Positions 6,563 through 12,547 of a stretch of DNA of 17,304 nt are shown one piece after another (position 1 is the stretch's first letter; each line of letters opens with the position of its first letter). Both the position numbers and the translations under genes were made by a program. The notes under the pieces are model-generated. The model saw only the letters and a program-made list of their open reading frames with translations. It made no database searches and was not told the DNA's origin. The stretch comes from Verrucomicrobiales bacterium (GTDB lineage Bacteria; Verrucomicrobiota; Verrucomicrobiia; Verrucomicrobiales; Akkermansiaceae), in NCBI GenBank assembly GCA_002729295.1, contig PBTU01000005.1:1-17304 (forward strand), read 5' to 3'.

Positions 6563-9148
6563 ATGGCCAATACGTGGATTTTTCAGGCAAACCCAACGAT
6601 TTTTAAAATCTCTAGCTACCTGTTATCGCAACTCGATGACATCACGTGGGGAGTGAACCGATACCATTCGGAGATCGCACCCGGTGATACAGTGTATTTT
6701 TGGCGGAGTAGCGGTCAAGGCAAATGGCGGAGTGGCATTATTGGCAGAGGCGTCGTGACAGATACCCCTCATGAGCGCGTGCTTCGACCAGAGGAAAACC
6801 GATTTCGCACCTCTGATTACACACCCGTCGGCGACTCGATGATGGGTGTTCTTATCGACGAGTTGAGGGCCTTGCCACCTGGACTCATTATCGACCGGGA
6901 GTTAATTAAGGCAACACCTGAAACCAGCGACCTTTTGATTCTTCGGCAACCGACCCAAACTAATTATCGGGTGTCGTCTCAAGAGGCTGACGCGCTGGAG
7001 GTGCTGTGGGCTGAGCAGATTGCCCGCCATGTGCGGTCCCTTGATGTTCCAGTGGTCGACCTTGACGACACACGGGCCGCGCCGTGGACAGGTCTGTTCA
7101 ACGAGGCCTGTGGCAATGAAGACTGGCTTGAGCTCATCGATCGAGAGTCCGGTGCCAGACGCAGTATTCACGGTCAAATGCAAAAAGCCCTGTCATCATT
7201 TTTGAATAGCGAAGTCGATATGGCCTCCTTTCAGTCGCTTTTCGACAAGAAAACGCGCAAGCAATGGCGGGGGTTTGGTTTTGGCGGCACCGGTGTCGCG
7301 ATGGTCATTAATATGCTCACAAAATACGCGCCCGACAGCCAACAAATGGAGGCACAGTTTAGGCTCGCTGCACAGGCGCCCCTTGGGTTTGATGATGCCG
7401 CAAAAAAAATCGATACCTTTACTGCATTTTTAACAGCCCTCGTCGACGGTGGCGAAGCGACCAATCAAACCCTCCAAGTTGGTAAAACGGCGACAATGCT
7501 GAGCGCGTTGTGGAGCATTCAGAACTCTGACCTTTGGGTGCCCCATTACACGTCCATTCGGCTTCAGGCGAGAGAGTTTGATCATCTGTCGCCTCGGGCC
7601 AGTTACCCATCCATGGGTGCCTATTACGTTGAGTATCTCACCCTCTGTCAGCAAGTTCGGAAATTACTGGATTTACCAGCATGGACACTGGATTTACTCA
7701 CCTACAAGCAGACAGTGCCCGAACCCAAACCCGCATCATCGAGCGTGGACGATAAAAGCGCGGTCCCGGAGCTTAAACGTCGGGTCTGGATCTTTTCTCC
7801 TGGACCCCAGGGCTCTCAATTTGACGCGTTCTTTCAGGCGTCGATCATGGGGATAGGTTGGTCGGGCCTTGGGAGTATTGCCGACCTCGAATCGAAGGAT
7901 GACGTGCTTCGGCGGCTATTGAACACCGGGCTGTATGAGTCTCGACCAACGAATGACGCACTGTGCATGTACCAGTTCGTCAAGGCGGTAAAGCCGGGCG
8001 ACTATATCTTCGCCAAGAAGGGCCGGAGGAAAATCATTGGCTTTGGACAGGTCACTGGCGAGTACCGATTTGAGGAAGGGCAGGCCTATCCTCACATCCG
8101 GAGCGTAGACTGGCGTTGGCGGGGTCAAAAAGACTTTGAAAACATGAGTATCAAAACGCTCACCGAGGTGACTAAGTACAAGGACTTCGTTCATCGGCTG
8201 ATGAACTTAATCGACGATGAACTCGTCGATGCAGCGGTCTTGGGTGCTGAGAGTGCCAGCGATACAATTCAATACGACATCGATCAAGCACTCGACGATG
8301 TGTTCATGGATAGGGCCAGTCTTCAAAACCTTGAGGGGCTGCTTCGAACCCGCAAAAACTTGGTGCTTCAAGGCGCACCCGGCACAGGGAAAACCTACCT
8401 AGCAAAGCGGTTAGCGTATTTGATTGCAGGTAAGAAAGACGATAGCCGAATCAATATCGTCCAGTTTCACCAATCCTATAGTTACGAAGACTTTGTCGAA
8501 GGCTATCGCCCGACGGGCGACGGCTCATTCAAACTGCAGAGCGGACGGTTTTTGTCTATGTGCCGCCTGGCTCAGGAAGAGCCCGAAGAATGCTTTGTTA
8601 TGATCATCGACGAGATCAATCGAGGCAATTTAAGCCGGATTTTTGGTGAATTGTTAATGCTCATCGAGGCGGATAAGCGCACCGAGGAGTGGGAGACACG
8701 GCTGACATATGCGTTACCGGATAGCCCTGGGTTCTACGTTCCAGAAAACGTTTTTATTATCGGGACGATGAACACCGCTGACCGATCATTGGCTTTGGTG
8801 GATTACGCGTTACGGCGACGGTTTGCGTTTGTCGATTTGGAACCTGTTTTTGAGACAGATACGTTCCGACAACATCTCTCAAAAAGATGGACTGACGGCT
8901 TTGCCAAACAAATATGCGAACGCATGGGGAAAGTTAATCGGCTTTTGACTGAGAAATTAGGCTCGGGATTTACCATTGGTCACAGCTATTTTTGTAATCC
9001 TGCGGAGGCCGGCCAATCGGCTGAAGATTGGTATGACAACATCATTCAGTTCGAATTAAATCCGCTGTTAACGGAGTATTGGTTCGACGACCCGCAGAGC
9101 CAATCGCTGCAAATGGCCATGGAAATGATTGCGGGCGAGAGCGACTAG
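6563..9148 (+). CDS. mcrB: McrB-like AAA+ GTPase subunit with two EVE/PUA-type reader domains
   Basis: An 861-aa motor subunit of a modification-dependent (type IV) restriction system. GGAG lies 6 bases before the ATG. Residues 1-150 form an EVE domain (TWIFQANP, WGVNRYHSEIAPGDTVYFW, SGIIGRGVV), a PUA-like fold that reads modified bases in known proteins. Residues 170-385 are a mostly helical module I cannot name. Residues 405-550 form a second PUA/EVE-like domain (RVWIFSPG, GIGWSGLG, VKPGDYIFAKKGRRKIIGFGQVTGEY) of the kind often fused to McrB. The AAA+ domain follows: Walker A GAPGTGKT (604-611), Walker B VMIIDE (679-684), the McrB signature MNTADRS (736-742) and an Arg-rich RRRF (751-754). 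All key motifs are intact. McrB hexamers use GTP to translocate DNA and activate McrC. The base recognised is not predictable; two readers are unusual. Confidence 0.93.
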   Translation: MANTWIFQANPTIFKISSYLLSQLDDITWGVNRYHSEIAPGDTVYFWRSSGQGKWRSGIIGRGVVTDTPHERVLRPEENRFRTSDYTPVGDSMMGVLIDELRALPPGLIIDRELIKATPETSDLLILRQPTQTNYRVSSQEADALEVLWAEQIARHVRSLDVPVVDLDDTRAAPWTGLFNEACGNEDWLELIDRESGARRSIHGQMQKALSSFLNSEVDMASFQSLFDKKTRKQWRGFGFGGTGVAMVINMLTKYAPDSQQMEAQFRLAAQAPLGFDDAAKKIDTFTAFLTALVDGGEATNQTLQVGKTATMLSALWSIQNSDLWVPHYTSIRLQAREFDHLSPRASYPSMGAYYVEYLTLCQQVRKLLDLPAWTLDLLTYKQTVPEPKPASSSVDDKSAVPELKRRVWIFSPGPQGSQFDAFFQASIMGIGWSGLGSIADLESKDDVLRRLLNTGLYESRPTNDALCMYQFVKAVKPGDYIFAKKGRRKIIGFGQVTGEYRFEEGQAYPHIRSVDWRWRGQKDFENMSIKTLTEVTKYKDFVHRLMNLIDDELVDAAVLGAESASDTIQYDIDQALDDVFMDRASLQNLEGLLRTRKNLVLQGAPGTGKTYLAKRLAYLIAGKKDDSRINIVQFHQSYSYEDFVEGYRPTGDGSFKLQSGRFLSMCRLAQEEPEECFVMIIDEINRGNLSRIFGELLMLIEADKRTEEWETRLTYALPDSPGFYVPENVFIIGTMNTADRSLALVDYALRRRFAFVDLEPVFETDTFRQHLSKRWTDGFAKQICERMGKVNRLLTEKLGSGFTIGHSYFCNPAEAGQSAEDWYDNIIQFELNPLLTEYWFDDPQSQSLQMAMEMIAGESD

Positions 9149-10246
9149 ATGGCAAAGCCCGCGGTCCCCATCTACAACTTGTATTGCTTGTTGAGTTACG
9201 TCTGGAACAGTCATCTCGACCACCGTCGGAGTGCAATCGCAAGCCAGGCCAAAACGCCCATCGAGTTGCTGGTTCGGCTTCTGACAGAGGAGGTACGTCG
9301 ACTCCGGCAACGGGGTCTGGAACGGGGGTATGTCACGCGAGTCGAACGGTTGCCGCGTGTGATCGGCAAAATTCGCTTTGGTGACACATTGAGGACTATG
9401 GGAATCCAAACCATGACGCCAACCTGCGAGTTCAGCGAATACGAGATAGACGTTCTGTCGAATCAAATACTCAAGGCGGCCCTGATTAGGGTCAGCCGAT
9501 TGGTGGGTCTGAATCACGCGTTGAAAGACGATGTTCGACAATTGCTGCCATATTTCTCCCACGTCACGACGTTATCGCTGACTGGGGCTGCGTTGAAGAC
9601 CGTGAGCTGGCAACGCAACAATCTGCATTATCGATTTGCTCTCCTTTTGTCGGGACTGATTCTCGATCAGACCTTTCCGAGCACTCAGGCGGACGATACA
9701 GAGGCGTCCTTTGAGTTTGTGGATTTTACCCGCGATGAGCGACAGTTGGGGACCCTTTTTGAAGCTTTTGTGACCGCCTATTGGACTCGTGAGCATCCCG
9801 ATTGTTTTGACAGGCTGAGCAAACGGAGCTTGAAGTGGGTGACCGGCGACCACGACGCGGACACAAACGCCATTTTGCCCAATCAAGAAATTGACCTCGA
9901 GCTTGTGGTGAAAAATGCGCGCGCGCTGATTGAAGTTAAATTTACGAAAACGCCACTCGTTGCGCGCTACTCGACCGAGAAGTTAAACAGCGTGCATTTA
10001 CGGCAATTGTATACCTACTTAGAGATTTGCAGGCATCAGTCGCGACCGGCTCAATTTGGGACTCTTCTCTACGCTCAGGTCGGCGACGCCATGCGATATG
10101 ACTTCCAGCTCAACGGGCTTGCTATGAACGTGCGAACCGTTGACTTGGGGGCACCTTGGGCGGACGTAAAAGCATCGATGGATGGGTTTATTCGCGAAAC
10201 CGTACAGGCTCTTCATGAGACCCCGTCTGTACTCAAGCCCACATGA
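9149..10246 (+). CDS. mcrC: McrC-like PD-(D/E)xK nuclease subunit
   Basis: A 365-aa partner of the McrB-like protein. Its ATG begins on the base after the mcrB stop codon, and only a weak purine-rich stretch (GCGAGAG) precedes it, so translation is probably coupled. The N-terminal 150 residues (IYNLYCLLSYVW..., ELLVRLLTEEVRRL) fit the McrC contact region for McrB. The C-terminal part holds the nuclease core: an acidic upstream helix (LGTLFEAFVTAYW, Glu205), Asp249 in EIDLELVV, the E-V-K motif at 262-264 in IEVKFTK, and the trailing helix HLRQLYTYL with conserved Gln and Tyr. In studied systems McrC stimulates McrB GTP hydrolysis and cuts modified DNA between two methylated sites. All expected catalytic residues are present, so the nuclease should be active. 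Confidence 0.92.
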   Translation: MAKPAVPIYNLYCLLSYVWNSHLDHRRSAIASQAKTPIELLVRLLTEEVRRLRQRGLERGYVTRVERLPRVIGKIRFGDTLRTMGIQTMTPTCEFSEYEIDVLSNQILKAALIRVSRLVGLNHALKDDVRQLLPYFSHVTTLSLTGAALKTVSWQRNNLHYRFALLLSGLILDQTFPSTQADDTEASFEFVDFTRDERQLGTLFEAFVTAYWTREHPDCFDRLSKRSLKWVTGDHDADTNAILPNQEIDLELVVKNARALIEVKFTKTPLVARYSTEKLNSVHLRQLYTYLEICRHQSRPAQFGTLLYAQVGDAMRYDFQLNGLAMNVRTVDLGAPWADVKASMDGFIRETVQALHETPSVLKPT

Positions 10247-10508
10247 CCATTTTGATGTTCTTTTGGCGTTGAACCGGACATGAGTCGAGCAGGTCGTTTC
10301 GTCAGGTTGCAAACCGTTTTTCTTGGTGGCGTCAGACATGACCCGGGAGCTCTATCCCCGTTGAATGGCCGCGCTGTGGCAACATGATTAGCACGCCCTT
10401 TCACAGCTGTTTTCTGTTCACAGTGACTATCAAACTTTTACATTGATCAAGCATAGGGTATGACGTGGACATAATCTGACTTGATATCGATGTGAAGAGT
10501 ACAAAAGG
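10247..10508. promoter_or_regulatory. Intergenic region between mcrC and the DUF1279 gene
   Basis: This 262-bp region contains the right repeat copy (10290-10465). About 65 extra bases separate its two blocks compared with the left copy. They include a TTTCACAGCTGTTTT segment (10399-10413 region) but no gene. No clear terminator for mcrBC was found; a weak GGTT-gca-AACC stem followed by GTTTTT at 10304-10320 is the closest candidate. Confidence 0.45.
10290..10465 (+). repeat. Right copy of direct repeat bracketing mcrBC
   Basis: Block A is at 10290-10304 and block B at 10417-10465. Both match the copy at 6267-6377 (15/15 and 48/49). Block B ends 43 bases before the TTG start of the DUF1279 gene. 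Its conserved TTTACA and TATGAC elements would place a promoter at the expected distance for that gene. Confidence 0.9.
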
Positions 10509-10772
10509 TTGAAAGAGAAACTACAAAAACTGATGGCCGAATATGGTCGAATCGCTTTGGTGGTGTACCTGGCGACCTTTGTGGTGACCATGACCGGGTT
10601 TAGTCTGGCGATCATGCAAGGCTTCGAGGTCGATGGGGCCTCGTCGACGGCCGGGACCCTTGGTGCGGCCTGGGTCGCAACCAAACTGACTCAACCGATT
10701 CGCATTGGTGTGACCCTCGCGCTGACGCCATTGGTCGGCCGCTTTATCAACCGGCGGAAGACGCCATCCTGA
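10509..10772 (+). CDS. DUF1279 (FAM210-like) small membrane protein
   Basis: An 87-aa protein that probably starts at a TTG: no in-frame ATG or GTG lies between the upstream stop (10482) and this codon. GAAGAG sits about 9 bases upstream. The next in-frame ATG is residue 9 and has no ribosome-binding site. Residues 12-38 form a membrane segment (YGRIALVVYLATFVV, then GFSLAIMQG), residues 56-62 keep an AAWVATK motif, and 63-80 give the hallmark PIRIGVTLALTPLVGR. The order KYG-membrane segment-K-PIRI-TLALTPLV is that of DUF1279, found in bacteria and in mitochondrial FAM210 proteins. Its molecular role is not established. The length is normal for bacterial members. It converges on dbpA with 26 bp between stops. 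The repeat just upstream probably carries its promoter. Confidence 0.85.
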   Translation: MKEKLQKLMAEYGRIALVVYLATFVVTMTGFSLAIMQGFEVDGASSTAGTLGAAWVATKLTQPIRIGVTLALTPLVGRFINRRKTPS

Positions 10773-10798
10773 GGCGACTCGTCAGCCTAGGCCTGTGT

Positions 10799-12190
10799 TT
10801 AACTGGTTACGGGACCGAGACGTACGACACGAACCGACTTCTTCTTAATTCGGCCTTGGCGTAAGAACCGCATCGCTGTGTCTACATGTGCCCTGGCAAT
10901 GGCCACAGCGCAGCTCGTTGTCAAAACGTCGATTCGGCCGATGGCATCGGAGGGAAGGCCGCCATCTTTAATGAGGGCGCCGAGAATGTCGCCCTTTCGG
11001 AGCTTGTCCTTGCGACCTGCCAGGATCAACAGTGTGCTGTTAGCTGGCGCTAAATGATGCAAACTATGGCTGGCCTCGGGCCGCTTGCCCTCGGGGATGG
11101 AGGCGCCCGTAAGTGCTTCGATGCGTTCTAGACGATGGGCCTCTTTTGAACCACAGACGATGCTCAGAGCCAGGCCTGTCTCCCCAGCACGGGCTGTGCG
11201 CCCGATTCGGTGCAAGTGCACCTCAGGCTCGCGGGACAGTTCGGCAATAATCACCAGGGGTAATGCCTCAATATCCAAGCCTCGCGCTGCAACATTTGTT
11301 GCCACAAGTACGCTTGCACTGCCATTGGCAAATTGGAGTAGAACTTCATCGCGGTCCCGTTGTTCCATTTGGCCATGCAACGATAAGGCAAGCGCGCCTC
11401 GTGACGTGAGGTGTCGAGCCAGGTCATCGCAATCCGTGCGCGTCTCGCAAAAAACAAGTGCTGCAGAGACCTGGTGATGGGCCAAAAGACTCACGACGAG
11501 AGCTTTACGCTGGCTCTGATCACATTTGAAATAGGCCTGCTTAAGTACGCTCGCTTGAACGTGCGCCTCCACACGGACCGCCTTGGCATCACGCTGCACA
11601 GTCTCGCTCAGCTGATGAATGGTGTCCGAGAACGTCGCTGAGAAGAACAGCGTCTGTCGTGCTTTTGGGCAGCGCTTAATGATTGTGGTCACGTCATCGA
11701 GAAACCCCATGTCCAGCATGCGGTCGGCCTCATCGAGAACGAGTACTTTGAGCCCCGTGAGCTTGAGGGTGCCCTCACTGAGATGCTTCTTTATACGACC
11801 AGGGGTGCCGACGACCACATGGACGCCGCGCGCGAGCACCTTCACCTGGTCGCGATGTGGTCGACCACCGCAGACGCTCATGACGCGCACATTATCTAGG
11901 CGCTGAGCCAAACGTCGGACTTCTTGGCTGACTTGGTCAGCCAGTTCGCGTGTTGGACACAGCACCATTGCCTGTGGTGTCATCAGCGTGGGGTCGAGTC
12001 CGTTTAAGAGCGCCAGCGCGAACGCGGCCGTTTTGCCGCTGCCCGTTTGCGCTTGCCCAGCGACATCATGGCCAGCCAGCATCAGGGGAAGGGATTCCGC
12101 TTGAATCGGCGTCATCGATGTAAAACCGGCCTGTGCCAGCGCTTGGAGTAGCTCAGGTCGGAGCTCTAATGTGTCAAAAGGTATGCTCAT
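10799..12190 (-). CDS. dbpA: ATP-dependent DEAD-box RNA helicase DbpA
   Basis: A 463-aa helicase that in known bacteria acts on 23S rRNA hairpin 92 during large-subunit assembly. Motifs in order: the Q-motif region (FTSMTPIQAESLP), Walker A AQTGSGKT (47-54), PTREL (79-83), TPGR (129-132), DEAD (153-156), SAT (184-186), then the second RecA-like domain with ATNVAARGLDIE and HRIGRTARAG. The C-terminal 75 residues form the DbpA RNA-binding domain (GRKDKLRKGDILGALIKDGGL, IGRIDV, AMRFLRQGRIKKK, RVVRLG), which distinguishes DbpA from RhlE, SrmB and other paralogues. The length matches Escherichia coli DbpA. The start has only a weak ribosome-binding site (TGGA 13 bases upstream). It is a lone gene, divergent from the 978-aa lipoprotein gene and convergent with the DUF1279 gene. 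Confidence 0.95.
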   Translation of the reverse strand: MSIPFDTLELRPELLQALAQAGFTSMTPIQAESLPLMLAGHDVAGQAQTGSGKTAAFALALLNGLDPTLMTPQAMVLCPTRELADQVSQEVRRLAQRLDNVRVMSVCGGRPHRDQVKVLARGVHVVVGTPGRIKKHLSEGTLKLTGLKVLVLDEADRMLDMGFLDDVTTIIKRCPKARQTLFFSATFSDTIHQLSETVQRDAKAVRVEAHVQASVLKQAYFKCDQSQRKALVVSLLAHHQVSAALVFCETRTDCDDLARHLTSRGALALSLHGQMEQRDRDEVLLQFANGSASVLVATNVAARGLDIEALPLVIIAELSREPEVHLHRIGRTARAGETGLALSIVCGSKEAHRLERIEALTGASIPEGKRPEASHSLHHLAPANSTLLILAGRKDKLRKGDILGALIKDGGLPSDAIGRIDVLTTSCAVAIARAHVDTAMRFLRQGRIKKKSVRVVRLGPVTS

Positions 12191-12547
12191 TCAAAAACGT
12201 CCATCATCGGGTTCTTTGCGCCCAAGGTGTGTTCTAAGAAGGGTAGTCCAGAGCCAAACATCTGCCAAAGGAATCTTTTTACCATCGTGTCCGGCTGACC
12301 TTCAATCGCTGGGTGTCCTTCCTGTGAATGCTGACCGAGGGGCATGAAATCCCAGAATTGACTTGCCGGTGCCAGAGAGTTCGCTGCCAGCCGAGTGCTT
12401 TCGGCAATTTGAAAAATCCCGTGCCCGATTGCAGTTGCTTACACTGTTTTGAAATGGGACTCGTCGGCCACGTAGACTTAAGCGGCATGGCGGGACTGTG
12501 TTACGGTAGAGACGTTAGGCTATTGTTCGAAAAAGAGGAGGCGACTT
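12191..12547. promoter_or_regulatory. 357-bp divergent intergenic region between dbpA and the mosaic lipoprotein gene
   Basis: No convincing gene is seen in this stretch. It contains a small hairpin GCCGA-gtgctt-TCGGC at 12390-12405, a candidate plus-strand promoter at 12449-12478, and a strong ribosome-binding site GAGGAGG at 12535-12541. Promoters for dbpA on the minus strand must also lie here, but none stood out. Confidence 0.4.
12449..12478 (+). promoter_or_regulatory. Candidate promoter for the mosaic lipoprotein gene
   Basis: TTGAAA (12449-12454) and TAGACT (12473-12478) are separated by 18 bases, about 70 bases before the ATG. The -35 is five of six and the -10 four of six to consensus. 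This is a weak pattern-based call. Confidence 0.25.

Noticed and set aside
6412..6606. 64-codon plus-strand open frame overlapping the mcrB start
   Set aside because: No ribosome-binding site, no recognisable features, and it overlaps the well-supported mcrB start by 44 bases.
10784..10798. Palindrome gcctaggc between the convergent DUF1279 and dbpA genes as a bidirectional terminator
   Set aside because: The stem is too short to be stable and no T-run follows on either strand.
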